Source: Parelaphostrongylus tenuis (taxonomy: Eukaryota > Nematoda > Chromadorea > Rhabditida > Metastrongylidae). Taken from it: a stretch of 64,000 nucleotides of DNA. The stretch is taken from NCBI GenBank assembly GCA_019055375.1, contig JAHQIW010007160.1:186001-250000 (forward strand). The letters run 5' to 3'. The notes below the pieces were generated by a model. It was not told the origin of the DNA. It worked only from the letters and a program-made list of their open reading frames with translations, and ran no database searches. Positions 43,837 through 56,971 of this stretch are shown piece by piece (position 1 is the stretch's first letter; every line of letters begins with the position of its first letter). Position numbers and translations under genes: made by a program.

Positions 43837-44639
43837 CTGCAATATCACAGATTTTTGAATTGTGTGTGGGTATGAATAACAAATTAGACTAAATTATCAA
43901 ACGTCTTCGAATCTGACATAATCTTCACTAGCACTAAGGCTTCAGTTGACAACTTTTTACGAAAGTTCGTTTTGTAAAAATCAACATAATCAAGAATAAA
44001 AGTGGATTCATTGACATATCGTGACATATATGATTCGGATTCGTCAGTTTTTTTTATTCTGACATACTATTTTTCTATAATTCTTATATATATTATAATA
44101 GATCGTATAAATGCTGCATAATCATATTATAATCTCATGCCAATATACCTAACTGGTATTGTCTCTCGTATAAGTTCATTTTTTCAATCATTATCTATAC
44201 TCATTTAGTTTTTTCTGAGTGTAGAAAAATTGAATGAGTCTTAATTTCATCTACTTGTCAGAGTGTTCAAAGCAATGTTCAACATATACTAATTTTGGTT
44301 ATTCCTAATGCGTTCTCGTAATCGGGCCTTCAAGCCTTTTGATGAATATGTGGGATGATTTGAACGAGCGGAGTCATATTCGGAATGTCATAGCGTCCTC
44401 ACCCTTTTGCCAGCTTTATAACCTAAAATAACCTTTTCCTACTCTCCACACATTAATTAAATCAAAAATAACTGTACACAACCATTCAGTTGTCGAGACT
44501 ATTCGGAAATCCTATGTGAATTTGATCTCACTTAGATTCTTATTTGTTATGAGCATACAGTACCTCTTATGTACTAGTACAGTCGGGATGTATTAATGCT
44601 ATCGTTCTTATAGATGATGATAGTTCGATTTGTGACTTC

Positions 44640-45345
44640 TCTTATAATGACTTCTTAAAGGAACGAAAATATCCGAATGCTCCACTCACGTCTATCTAGG
44701 TCGTGAAATCAATACGATGAACGACCTAGGTCCAAAATTGAGCAGGAGGAAACGAGCGGCTTGGAAACGTTAGAGAGCATTAAAGATGAATGAATTATAC
44801 AAAGAACATCCGACTCCATGCCCATCTTTTCGACTCGACAATAATCCCTGCCCTAACGTATGCAGCGAAAACCTGTTCGCTACGTAAGCAGGATATTAGA
44901 TCTCTTGGCGTTACTGAACGCGCAGTGGAAAGGTTCATGCTAGAAGTATACCGCATCTCGCAAATGAGAGAAAGGATCGGAGGTTCCGACCTACGTCAAC
45001 GATCGATGATCAGAGATGTCGTTCTACACGCCAGGGTATCGAAAATAAGGTGGGACGGACACGTGATGCGCTTCAACGACAAAATATGGACGAGAATCAT
45101 TACCTCCTGGACTCTTCGGGATATCAAGTGCGCAACAGAATGACCATCGACCCGTTATTACGATTTTTTCACGAAAGCATAGAAGAAAGATATGATGCTC
45201 AGCGATTCCCTAGAGTGAGAGGGACCTTCTGGGCTATTATTGCACGCGACAGGAAAAATGGAAGTGTTGCTGGTACCCGCTTGAGTCACTCGACGATCAA
45301 CGGGACGACAGGTGATACAGATGATTACCACTGGTAGTGCCATAA
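44640..45345 (+). mobile_element. RTE-type LINE, 3' fragment (unit 2, longer copy)
   Basis: Encodes YLGREINTMNDLGPKLSRRK, LTYAAKTCSLRKQDIRSLGV, then IRWDGHVMRFNDKIWTRI and the final RDRK-W/RDDR region, in two frames. This is the C-terminal domain after the RT palm of nematode RTE elements. 5'-truncated. The same insertion as 15470-15955, so older than the duplication. Confidence 0.78.
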
Positions 45346-45944
45346 CTACTAATAGTAAGAGCATTAAAGGTCGAGGGAGGGAGATTTTGGTGTTGAACAG
45401 ATTCTGAGGGATGCGCCAACCACTCGTCTTTATCTTTTGAGGTGACTGAATGCATATTTGGCGCTTACAATTACTCGCTTTGGCCTACCAATGTATCAGC
45501 AGTGCTGCTGTCCTCCTGAATAATTTTTTTATAGCGACTTTTCAGACGTATCCGGATTGTGTTATCTTACAACTCAACAAGTCGTTCATTGTGATCATGC
45601 TGCACGTTAGTACCTTGTGAGTGGTGAAAGTGACTTGCGCTGTTGTATAGCATCGCAACGCCCTCCGATAACTGTGAAGGTAACCAGAACTGCTTCCACA
45701 CTAGTTTAGTGTCCAAGTTTTCTGTTCAGTACAATTGCACATCTTCGGCTGTCGTATTGGCCCCACACGATATGGGCTGGTGATGTGTTAGTTGGACTAG
45801 ATTTTTTTGGAAGATTTATAAAAGTCCGTACAGAAAGCCTGGGCAGCAACCGACTCTTGTAAACAGAAAGCAGATCCTCCTTTCGGTCAAGATTATCGTA
45901 AGCTTATCATGAAGACCTTGCCACATTGATGCATCCTCTACTTC

Positions 45945-46640
45945 TCACTGTAGTTTGCTTTCCAGAAATCCACATAATGTTACAAAACGTTTATATCGAG
46001 TTGTCCCAATATTTCTCTCGCACTCGGCAGTCAGTTCAGTTGTTACCTATGTGAAGAAATCAATTAACCTACAGTTTAGTTACCAGCAAGGTTAATGGTA
46101 TGCAGTCATCTGCCGAGCAAGGACTGGATGTTTCTCTACCAGAAAGAATGAGTCCAGCGATTATAGGAGTCAGTGAGGTTATTTTTGAGCTTGTTGTGCC
46201 TTTGAATTTTCTCTTCCGCAGAAGTTGCACCAGGGCTCGGAGGAGAGGATCCGCTGAATCAACATCAGGGCTATACCGTGGATGTGCGTCTTTGCAATGT
46301 GAGATTGAAATTGTCTTGGAGAAGAGCGACACTGTGTCGTTTCGAACGCTTTGCTCACGCTGCGGCTGGCTTTCGGAGTTGTTCCCCATAGACCTCTGCA
46401 CTAATCTTTTGTTGTCGAGTATTTTCCAGGAGACCGTGCCCTGCCAATCCCAGTAAATCAAGAGCATGATTTTCCGACCAAGGAGTTTGGGCTTTGTGCT
46501 GTGATTGAGCCGAAAGGACTGGCCGATAGTATCCTGGCCTAGTATACGAGTATCTTGCTAGTGTCCCAGTATCACATCCCCTGGCTCAAGCCACTAGAAC
46601 GTTCTACAGCACATCGCCTTCTTTTGGCAATAATTCGATT
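45945..46640 (-). pseudogene. Mariner transposase fragment (unit 2)
   Basis: Counterpart of 16545-17240, with YWDWQGTV near 46445-46465 and C-terminal remains. Confidence 0.7.
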
Positions 46641-46727
46641 TGAAATAGAAAAAACTGAAAAGAAATAGTGTGAAAGAACTTAGGAGGCAATCCAGTACAT
46701 AAGGAAATTCGATAATAAGCTGTTCAG

Positions 46728-47880
46728 ATCTCGGATTTCGGAATTTCCCGGAGATTATATGGCCAAAATGATTACTATAGAATCCAAAATCACTGTCTTT
46801 TGGAAGGACGTTGGCTTCCACCAGAGGCCATAACCAACCACAAATTTAGCACAACTAGCGATGTTTGGTGAGTTTAACGTTTAGCTTATTCTATAATCTT
46901 CTACGTGTATGATGGATTTCTTGAACCACTTTAGAGTTGGTGAAAAATTTATTACATAAATATCAGTCACCTAACCGAGGTCTCTGCAAGGCTGGAGCAC
47001 AAGCAGAACTTAACACTGGTCGCATATTCTATTGCGGTTTGTAGACCAAAAGCAAGTTGCCTGAACTATAAGAAATCTGGTCGAGATTTGTCGACGGAGT
47101 TGCCGCTCATTTTACTTCTTTTTTCAGGCTCTAGGAGTTACGATTTGGGAAGTATTCAGTTACGGTGAAGTGCCTTTTGCTAAGTTGACAATTTTGAAAT
47201 GGTATCGTATGCCCATGGCCTGGTTAGGGTATTGCACAATTTTCAATAACATGTGTTTGACTTCAGTTGTGCAAATTACCTCGACGTCTTAGAAATCGTG
47301 CAATTCTTTGAGTAAACAATCGTTTTTGCAATGATATGGTCGAAGTAGATTTTAAAGATTTGAAGTCATAACGTGTCAAGGAACAAAGTGATAAGTTGTT
47401 GTGCTTTGATTCATACCCAGGGGATGCATCGTACATTTGACGTCATTAAGCATTGTAAGAGATCTGATTTAATACATACAGCTTACAAAATGGCCTGTGG
47501 ACGCCTACCAATTGCCAAGTCAGTATTTGCAACTACTGTACTAATTTAGCTCTCAAGGTGAATGCCGTTGATACGCGCTCTGTAGTGTTTCACAGTTACT
47601 TTGATAGGGCGTATACACTTTAGTGATGTCTTTGATAGAGAGTCAATGCAATATTTTAGTGAGACAGAGTAATTCTCAAGTTCTTCTCTCCAAAATATTA
47701 GTTTTAATTTCATATAGTATGCGACCACCTCGACCAAAATCATGCCCGGTAGCAATGTACGAGCTGATGAAACGATGTTGAGCTATAGTTCCGGATGATT
47801 ACATTCGTCCTGAAAAAGCGCTGTTTGATCCATGTTTAACAATAACACTATCAGAGTTCATCAGTGTCTCTTCAGCGTAG
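46728..47880 (+). pseudogene. Receptor-type tyrosine kinase, last three exons (unit 2)
   Basis: Exon 46728-46867 keeps ISDFG and NDYYRIQN but has LEGRWLPPEAI instead of LPVRW. Exon 47127-47222 has indels that shift WALGVTIWEVFSYGEVP. The last exon (from 47718) has TGA in place of the invariant Trp of KRCW. Splice sites match unit 1, except that the last exon has lost its first G. Inferred: both copies decayed independently after duplication. Confidence 0.82.
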
Positions 47881-49558
47881 GACGGTGGCAAATCATCATA
47901 CATATCTGTATTTTTCAAGACCATCGGAAAGTTGCCACTTTTTTTGTGACTGCTTTTTTGTTAACATTCCGGGCTTTCTAAAACGGTTCTCTGAAGTTCT
48001 ATGCTAATTACTGTTTTGTTTTCGCAGTTTTTTATGACATACAATCTGTTGCAGAACTCATCTTATTTTCTCCGTGACAAACCGGTATGACCGGGTAGCA
48101 ATCTTGCTTGTGTGTTGTTGTTCTGTTATATGAAATCTAACACATGTATCATTTTCTGTGATCTTGAAACATTATGCAGAGCTTTTTCTCAATGAATTCT
48201 GAACTGAAAAGAAGTTTAGTCAATCAAAATGACAGTAAAATCGCAGGTCTCTGAATTAACAGTTGTGGCTTTGAGAGGAAATAGATCATGTTAACGGAAT
48301 ATTCATAACTATCCCTTTAATAGCAAGATGTTTTTTTATGGTTATCATGATGGTTAGGGAATTGGAACTAGTCCTACGGAGAACTTTCCCTTGTTCAGGA
48401 CTTCTGCTCATCTTATATTGTACTCTTTTCATCTCACTTTTAGAAACTGTGTGTAGTTCCTGACAATCAGCCACTCAAAAGTTCGGTCGCACGCACAGTG
48501 ATTGATCAGCAAAAAATAGAGCATTTTACTCTCACTTACTTTTCGAACTATTGTTACCATACTGTTACCGGAAGAATAGGAAGTTTAGAATGAGGCATTA
48601 AGCGTTGACCGATTTTATTGCGATATGTCAGGTTGGTCTATGATCTAGAGTGGGCGGAAGACCGTGCCTGGATTATGTGATATGAGCTCCATCTGGTCCA
48701 CAGAGTTCGTTAATTTAGTGCGGTGCAGGGCTTAGGAACGTTCTAGCTCATTTTCGGCACTTCTAGCATTCACCAACGTTTGGGAACAAAACAATCTAAC
48801 CGACTTCCAAAGTCACAAGCAAATCCAAGGACCTTCCTAGGTGATGGATACGAGAAAGCAAATCTGGTGAAAGCGCCTGAAGCAGAACAAGATTCGGCGT
48901 TCAAACATGTGTATCTTTACTATTTAGGCGCTTTTCTGCACCTAATCTAAACATCGCGCGGATCTCAGTGCATTCGATTCGTCTCCTCGCTCCCGTCAGT
49001 CGCGAAGTTCTTCAATATTTTTTGCTTGTGGAATTAGCTGATGCTTAAAGACTTCGTCTTTGCTACGAATATCGTTGAACATCAGCCGAATAGATTCTCC
49101 CCAGGATTCTTACTCAAGCCGGAAGGAAAAGATACCTAGTGAGCTGTAGAAGCGCCGAATCAGCGACGGAGATTGTCTCACCTTCTGCGTAATGAACAGG
49201 ATCACTACCACTGCGCTACCTTCTCCCTGACGTATAATGTAAAATGCAGAATCTTTTCAGTGCAATGAAATTTGGCGACATCTATCTAAGCAGGGTTAAT
49301 ACAAAGTTTTGTGGAAGATATTTAACAAGGTCTGCGTTTCGTTTTGTATTAAACTTGGCCCCTTGTCAATGGCTCAACCTCCTTCTTTACTCCCTGATTG
49401 GTATTCATGTATGAAAATCAATATGAATTAATCGATCGTTGATGAATAGGCTTATCAGAAATTTCCGTTAATTGGAAAAAATCTTTTTGGCATAAATAAC
49501 TTGGCTTGAATGAGCGGATAGATCTCCTCGTCATTCATTTGCTTTTAGCAAATTCATC

Positions 49559-49667
49559 ATGGAAATCGATCAAGAGGACGAGACGAATGAATCTGAAAGT
49601 ATGCATTGTATACAATTCATATTCCTAAATATGTATGTATGTATTGAATATATGTATGTACATATGC

Positions 49668-49710
<43 letters not shown>

Positions 49711-50120
49711 CGTTACCATCTTAACAACAAGGATATTGCTGAAATTGGTGAATATTTGTCTTCAAGTAACTAACCTTTCAATAGTAGAAAACAGCGAACA
49801 CAATCATTTAGCACCAGGGAAAGCCCTGAATTGATCGGAATTTCACGCGATAATGTTCCACAAGTGATGGAAACAAAAATTCAAAGTTGAAGAGAAAAAG
49901 GGCGAAATTGGAGAATTTGGGCGTCGTGGTTGATTCTATAGAAGAAAGTCGTATGTTCTTATACTATTGCTATACCAAAGTCTTCGATGAAATTGGGGAT
50001 ATTCAAGGAAAAAACACCGAATGGTGTGAAATGAGGATACGATGGCGTCAATACTGCTACTTAGTTTGCCCAGTACAATTTAGCAGGGCATGGGAGCAGT
50101 ATTTTTCATGCTTGCTATAA
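49559..50120 (+). CDS. Unknown gene, 5' exons (unit 2)
   Basis: Exon 49549-49598 (acceptor TTGCTTTTAG; MEIDQEDETNESE; donor GTATGC), a (TA)n intron, a shared segment STRESPELIGISRDNVPQVM near 49805-49870, then an open frame to 50120: LENLGVVVDSIEESRMFLYY, TKVFDEIGDIQGKNTEWCEM, CPVQFSRAWEQYFSC. Unit 1 (20401-20960) has a one-base insertion in this frame. The acidic start and Trp/Cys-rich end are not a family I know. Confidence 0.45.
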
Positions 50121-51440
50121 CTCTTTGATGTAGTCCGATAAACCAATCCTTCACCAACTTTCCTCCTACAGAACAACTTTTTTTGGAAAATGTGTTTTCT
50201 CAATAATTTGTAGCTCCTTGCATTGTCTTTTCAGTACATCTCTTCAGATATTAGCCCTGCATCATCCTCGGATTTCGGGAAGTCTGTCCACTTAGATAGT
50301 TTTTGGAGTTTGTCGACGGCTTCATCTCTTGAACATGTGCTCGCAAAAAGCTTCAGAAAAACGATTTTCACTTGAGAGATTATTTGTTCTTCTGGGAATT
50401 CAAGTGAACCCAATAGATGAGTTGTATTGTTATGCGCATTTGCAATAAGAGAATATGTGGTTATGTAGTAAAGTTGGAGAAATTTCTTATTTTGAAGAAT
50501 AGGTTATATAACGTTGCATTCCTTCAATGTGGATTGGGTTTCTTAGTGTGGGGACTGAAGCACACCGAAAGGATTGGCTAAAAGGGAAGGCTTCTGTCCG
50601 AATGACGCGACTGTGAAGGTTGAAACATGTGTTTCGGGCTAGACAACACCCCATTAACAGACCACATGACAAGTTGGCTCAGATAGCAATTATTAGATAT
50701 ACTGAAATTTGAGCTTGGTCTTGTTCATCAAGGAAAATGTCATACCCATAGTCTCAGGTATAGCGGTTGAGATTGCGTAGTGCGACAAGTATGTGTGTGA
50801 TGATTATATAAGTTGGCTTCGATGAATAGTGTAATCAAGTTTCATATTAAAAGCCTCATTTAGAGAAAACGCTTTTGAAACTCGTATTCAAACTTAAAAA
50901 TTACTTTGTTCAAAAAATCTCACTTCTAATCAGTCACGACACTCGAAATGAAAAGTATTTCAACCCCGTTCGGAAAGCGTGAAGAAGAGACACGAGTTTC
51001 TAGGAATATTCTCGCTGAACACAATTTTCCATTAGACTTTTAGCAACTGTTCGAAAACATATATCTCAGCTGTTTTAATTAAGTGAATGGATTCTCAAAA
51101 ACCTATATTACTGCGATGTAGCAGTAGAAGAAGTTCTATTTGACACTTGATTTCCTTTGTTTGCTTGGCTGAGGTCTCGATGATTTCTCCTTAGACTTCA
51201 GCAATTTTTAGCTAAAGTTTGGGCTAATCCGAAGCTAAAATTGGTCTTCAACAAGTCTGCTTAAGAGCGCTGTAAGATGAAAGGAGGATTAAGATCCACA
51301 CTTGAAGTAGTCAGCCAGACGCAAGAACTTCGCATAGGGATTATTGAATTCATAACTATGTTTTATATGTGCACTCTATATCTATGAAAATAGGATTAAA
51401 GCATTACAAACATAGACTCTTATGGCAGTATTTCTGGTGA

Positions 51441-51743
51441 AAAAGAACAATCACGTGTCCCAAAGAATTTTTTCGGTGTAAAACCGCGCTTTTTTTGGAA
51501 GAACATATTCTCTGCATTTTTGATTGCCCGTCTTGCAAAATCGTAATTCAAAAACACATCAAGAAGTCTTTTCAACGCTCAAAAACTATTGCAATCAACA
51601 CCGAAGAACAGCAATCTACAGTGCGTCTCAAATCATACTGCCAATCATTATCTGTGACAATACACGATGTGAAACTTACGCCTAGCACCTATATATTCTA
51701 TGTCGAATCTCTGAAACGTTCACAGGATTCTTACTTCATATGA
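51441..51743 (+). CDS. Unknown Cys-rich protein exon (unit 2, open)
   Basis: 100 open codons: ITCPKEFFRCKTALFLEEHI, LCIFDCPSCKIVIQKHIKKS, AINTEEQQSTVRLKSYCQSL, VTIHDVKLTPSTYIFYVESL and KRSQDSYFI-stop. In unit 1 (22460-22768) the frame is the same, with an in-frame codon gain (NN for E) and two CAA-to-TAA/TGA-type stops. The in-frame indel supports coding on plus. C..x5-C and C-x3-CPSC spacing suggests zinc binding. The final ~100 bp are identical between units. Confidence 0.55.
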   Translation, partial: KRTITCPKEFFRCKTALFLEEHILCIFDCPSCKIVIQKHIKKSFQRSKTIAINTEEQQSTVRLKSYCQSLSVTIHDVKLTPSTYIFYVESLKRSQDSYFI

Positions 51744-51779
51744 TCAGTAATGAAATAGTGCAAGCAAGCGTTCATCTTA

Positions 51780-52010
51780 CATTAGCTGCGCATAGTCCAC
51801 ACTTGTTTAGCGTGCTTTCGAGCATAACCAGCATTTACCGTCCCTCCCAGCGTTCTATAGCTCTTGTATTCAGCGTCGTATCATCGTTCACTAGCCTATT
51901 TCTGTTGAGACTGCCAGGTGACCAACGATGTCTTCTGGTGAAATTGCTGACATACTTCTCTTTCTCGAAGTCGACATAGCTTATATTACTCACGCGCTCT
52001 CAGTAGGCTG
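51780..52010 (+). other. Near-identical block between units, frame uncertain
   Basis: Matches 22820-23040 with only a few differences, against obvious divergence on both sides. Two plus frames are open: LFSVLSSITSIYRPSQRSIA... and MSSGEIADILLFLEVDIAY (from 51928). It may be a further exon of the gene at 49.5-51.7 kb, or a gene-conversion tract. Confidence 0.4.
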
Positions 52011-52069
52011 CCCACAAGTTCCGCATACATAAATCGGTAATCAAATGGAGGGTCAGGTGAAATCAACCA

Positions 52070-54400
52070 GCCTTCCACCCCTCCAAGGTTGACTAACTGG
52101 TACCAGAACTAACTGAAAAAATAGCGCCGTTGACATGACACATTGGTAGACCAGTACATATGACTGCAAAGGCCAGATAGGCCCCCAACGACGCTTGATG
52201 GAGTGGAATGCATGGCGTATCCTTTAATATGATACGGTGGACTGTTATGTTGCCTTTACAATGAGCTATGTATCGCAAACTTTCCCACCGTCTACGGATT
52301 TGTCAACTGTAACTACGCGAATGGGTAACCATTTGATTCATGAATTCGAACACCCCTTTCTTTTGTTGTGATAATGTTATCAAAGAGTTGACGGTAGAAG
52401 AGTGAGAGAATGATATAGTGGATTTCAAGGAAACAGATAGAGTGGACTCCAACGAAATATGAACGTCTTCTCATTATACAGTGCCCTAAAAATTGCGCTG
52501 TCTTACCCACACTAGCATTAACTGGCTTTTTCTCGTAGGGCTTACCAGGAGAGCTGTAAAAAAATCTCCTAGAGTTTTCAAAGAATTAATCTCCTATAGA
52601 AGCGAAGACATGCTTGTTTACTGATAAAGTTAGTGGAGGATTAGTATAAAGCCTCTTTGATGAGCGACAACTGCTTGAATTATGATTTCCATAAAGAATG
52701 GATTTGGACACCCTCTAATGGAAGACATTTATACTCAATGAATGGATATGGAGCGCTCTTTTTTATTAGTCTCTCCTTATATAATCCTCACGCTTTCTCA
52801 TCTTTTCATAAATGTTCCTGTTTTTATACTGTACTCTTCCACTATTCCTTTCTCGTTGCCAGAGTGCAGAAATTTTAATATTTATGGTGTACTTTTATAT
52901 GAAGTTAATGCACACTTGTTGTAAACTTCTACAATAGACAAATCACAACTGGTTATGATTTGAAAGTATCAGTAAGAATAATTCGTCACAACTCATGTTG
53001 GTGTCGAAAAATTTAACAAGTCCATCACAATCCGTGTCCCATACACACTCTACCATGATGCTGAAAATCAAAATTGCAAGAGTATATAAAAGCGTTTCGA
53101 AATGGAGCAGTTGTAATTATAAAGTTAACCATTTAATGTAAGAAGTCAGATAAAACGTTCAGCACTAGTCGCGCTATGGACAAGCTATGAATTCGACTTT
53201 GTTCGTTAAACTTGTCAAACTCACTGTTTTTATTTCGCCAGACAGGTCTGACAGCAACATGCTGAATCATGAGAGGTGAAGGGTTTGGTTTGCTCAAGGC
53301 GTGGGTCAACCTAACAATAGTGGATGTAATGACGGGCAGCTCTAACCTCGGCGTTACCTATTCTCCTATTTTAAATTAAAGGGGTGACCGAATATAGTTA
53401 ATTGGTTAGTGATGAAAGATAGTCAAAACACCTTCAAAACAGTGAAAGTGTTTGTCCACCTACAAAAATCATTTTCTTGAAAATAATTAGATAAATATAA
53501 TGAAATTATAAAGTTTTAGCTCTTGGCGTTCCCTCAAGAATACGCTATTCATCCGATCTCATTAGGGATGTTTGAGGTGACTGAATGCGTATGAAAACTC
53601 TGCGAGAACTCACGGTGGGCAACCGATGTTTTTATCTGTGCTCTATCCTCCCATAAAACTATGGTAATCTTTTGACGGACTCAGGGGAACAAGGTCTGGA
53701 TGAGCCCAAGACACGCGATGCAACTAATGACCACCAGTGTGTCGGAGTGGAATCCCTAACTAGTGCATCACACGGTCATAATTAAATGAAACTGAAATTT
53801 AAAATGGCACGTTTGCACAGTGAGCTACTTTTGTACTAAGCTGAATTTTTTTCTTTTGTTTCAAGCTGAGTTTTGTTTTACATTGGCATTACTAACTTCG
53901 ATCACTCCAGTCTGTATTTAGAATATATTAGTTTTTCTTTCAACTGGAAGTTCAACATATCATTTTTGTTATGCTCGAGTTGCGAACTATCGTATATTGA
54001 TTCACTACTATCCAGCCTTCAAAAATCTTTAGTTTTTACTTTTTTGATAATATTGTTTGTGTCGAACACATGTGTCGTAGTGGTCAGAGGTGTTCAGCGA
54101 TAAACAAGGTCGATCAGTCTATGGCCATGTTTGAATCCCGCGCTTAGGACTCACCAAGCTTTCCATCCCTAAGGGGACGGTAAAATGGTACCAGACTTGT
54201 GCGGTAATATTGCTGCACTGACTTGATACATCGGTAGGCCATCGCAAGTAATTATAAAGATTGCAAAGGCATTCATTAACCTCAAACAATTCTAAATGGA
54301 CACGAATGCACGGCGCATCCGTCGTAGATTGATCAACACCGAAAGCTTTATCCTTTTTGTCCTTTTACTGACTCATTCTGTAGTTTTATGGCTACAAATA
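52070..54400. repeat. SINE-rich segment (unit 2)
   Basis: SINE fragments at 52070-52245 (+), 53320-53370 and 53560-53790 (-), 54070-54400 (+), all with unit 1 partners. No gene seen. Confidence 0.6.
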
Positions 54401-56450
54401 AAGGCTCTGCTCATTTTATCGAGCCTCTGCTCGGAGATATAGCTATGAATGGACATCGGAGATTATCCAAAATCCGTTAGATTAGTAAAGTTTGGACTTC
54501 CTCCAACAAACATCTTTCGGTTCCTCTTCTCGAATTATACCTTTGGTTGGAGGACGCCTTTTTATGGTTCCCCTTCATAAGAAATCGCTAGACATGAACA
54601 CAGTTCTTACATGTATGATCAAACGGGATTCTTCTTTTAAATAGCTTTAAACGGTGCTATAATGCAATAGATCCGTTGTAGCGTAGAAAGAGTGATGGCA
54701 GAGCAAAGCCGGTACTGCAACGGATTGGAGAATGGGCTCCCGTAGAGGGTGAAAATGCGGTTTAGAGTCTCGCCTGATATTTCTAAACACCACTCTACGT
54801 CAATGAGATTTGCTACTTGGTTATTTGGTTTTGTAGAATGTTTTTTTTTTCTAAAGTGCGAGATAACTTGTCACGCCTTCACCACGTCTAAACAGAGGTC
54901 CGCGTGGATTGTCGATTATCCATAAAGCTTTAGAATTTTTTGAAATTTGAGTGCGTGCTTGAATTCTACTTGAGGGCTTTGCTTTCATGATCAAAGTTCC
55001 TGAATGTCGACTCACTCTAAAATCTTCAGGCAACTGTGTTAGCGAGTTCCTGACCCTCCACCCACATCACTCAGTGACTAGAATTTGTAAAACAGGGATA
55101 GGCATTTCTTACATGTTTCAGACCAGTCTTCTGACTTCGCGGGGTTGAGTGGGTTGCGGTGGGACCTGAGTGCGTTGCGGTGTAGTTGAACCATGGCCGT
55201 GCACACATTACTGACCGACATCCCTATAAGTGTGCTACCATGCCTGAATTTCATTTGAATTTGAATTCACCGTTGAATTTGTTTTTAGCATGCAAGATTC
55301 TGACGGCTAACCAACTCTTCGCAAGCTACAGTACAACTACAAACTGTAGTTACTGTGATGGCACACAGCAAATCTCCAGTTAAGTCAAGGTGGCAAAGAA
55401 TTGTAGGATTATAGCAGTGTGGGACGTGGATAGAGCACCTGCAGTGTCATGATTAAAAGAACCCTTCAGTAATGCATATTATTTGGATCAAGCCGTCAAC
55501 GAAGATGGTGTGGTCCAAAAGCTGGAGCTACACTTCTCGAAGGTATAAAAGTAGAGGATTTAATCTTCAAACTTCTATGTTTTCTTAGTAGCTTACAGTT
55601 CCGTGACTTTGCCGAACTATTTCATACTTATTGCCGTCTTTATAGGTATGGCCAATACCACTTTTCAAGTTCGTGAGATGTGAATTCACTTTGTTCTTCC
55701 ATCAATTCTGTGCATAAGCACAATTTTTAATCATAGGATCGTGAGTGTCAACCAATTTATACCGATTTAATTGCTTCATAATCGTCGCATATGTAATGAA
55801 GTAGAACTCTTCTTTTAAGCGCTAATTGACGTAGCATCTTTTTTCCACTATATGTCCAACAGTATACAGTCATGTGCAAAACGATGAACCTGAGACGGAA
55901 ATCAGACTCATATTCCACGCTTTCCGACAACGCGTGTTAACCAATTGAGTTATCGAATTCCTGTTTTGCCACCACTCTTTCTACGATACAATGCATTGAT
56001 TTACTAGCAACAGGTCAGCACGCGCCTCCGAAAAGAGTGAAAAGCGGGTTTGATTTCCGTCTGAGTATAAAAAAGTCGTATAGCAGTCTACATTACTGAA
56101 TATATAATTGCATAATACTACCACTAAAAGAGTGCTCAAGTAAGAATTCTGTTCTTGTCCGTTTCAGCAGCACGGAATGAATAAACGATCCCTTTTGCTG
56201 AACAAGATTTTCGTGAAAATGTTAACAATTACCCAAAAACTTGAATCTACAGCAACTGTGCTAAGTTTTGAAAAGTTCTTCTATAGCGCTGTAAGATCCA
56301 AAATAAAATTATGTTTTACATCGACCACGCAATTTTACTATTACTTCGCTGGAAGCACGAAAAGCATATGAACGTGTAGAAAAAATCTTGTATTATCAGG
56401 ATCATACGTTCAATCTGGAGATTTTTTTTTTCAAAACAGAGTAAAAATTT
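54400..56450. other. Collinear repeats, no gene called (unit 2)
   Basis: Counterpart of 25470-27500, including tRNA-like fragments near 54710-54775 and 56005-56060. Several ORFs, none conserved. Confidence 0.45.
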
Positions 56451-56452
56451 CT

Positions 56453-56845
56453 AATGGAACAACAAAAATCGCCCAACGCATTAGCGCCATCGATCGATCT
56501 CCGCGTTGAAATCGCAGGCAGACCCCCTGCGCCCCTACCTCAGCCCGTAGATTAGCCAAAAAACGTAGGCCCGCGTATGTGAATCAATCTTATTTTTTCT
56601 CCCGCACTGTAGGGAAACGATCTTTCCAGGAAATTAGCACAGCGTTGAACCGTTGGGTGTTGTGTAAAAAGTGTACCAGGTTATCTCTGAGACGCTTCCT
56701 TGAAACTGCAAAAATTGTTGACGGCTTCTCTTGTGAAGACTTCGAAAACGGCTTTAGCAAACTCTTTCAAAATTCCAACGATGATCAAGTCCGCAAACAT
56801 CCAATGGCAATTATGAGGAACATGCGATCCTTCGGTAATAGATAA
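56453..56845 (+). pseudogene. Unknown ORF, unit 2 copy
   Basis: Starts MEQQKSPNALAPSIDLRVEI, shifts frame in the C run, then stays open from 56579: RSFQEISTALNRWVLCKKCT, LRRFLETAKIVDGFSCEDFE, SKLFQNSNDDQVRKHPM, to a stop at 56843-56845. See 27512-27905. Confidence 0.4.
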
Positions 56846-56971
56846 CGTGCAAATTCGAAGTTTTCCATGAATAACGGGTGCAAAGCGATGAAACGAATGA
56901 ACTAATGCTGGAGGTCCATAGTGTTGGGTCATATGAACAAAATACAACAAATATCAAATGCACTTTCTTAC

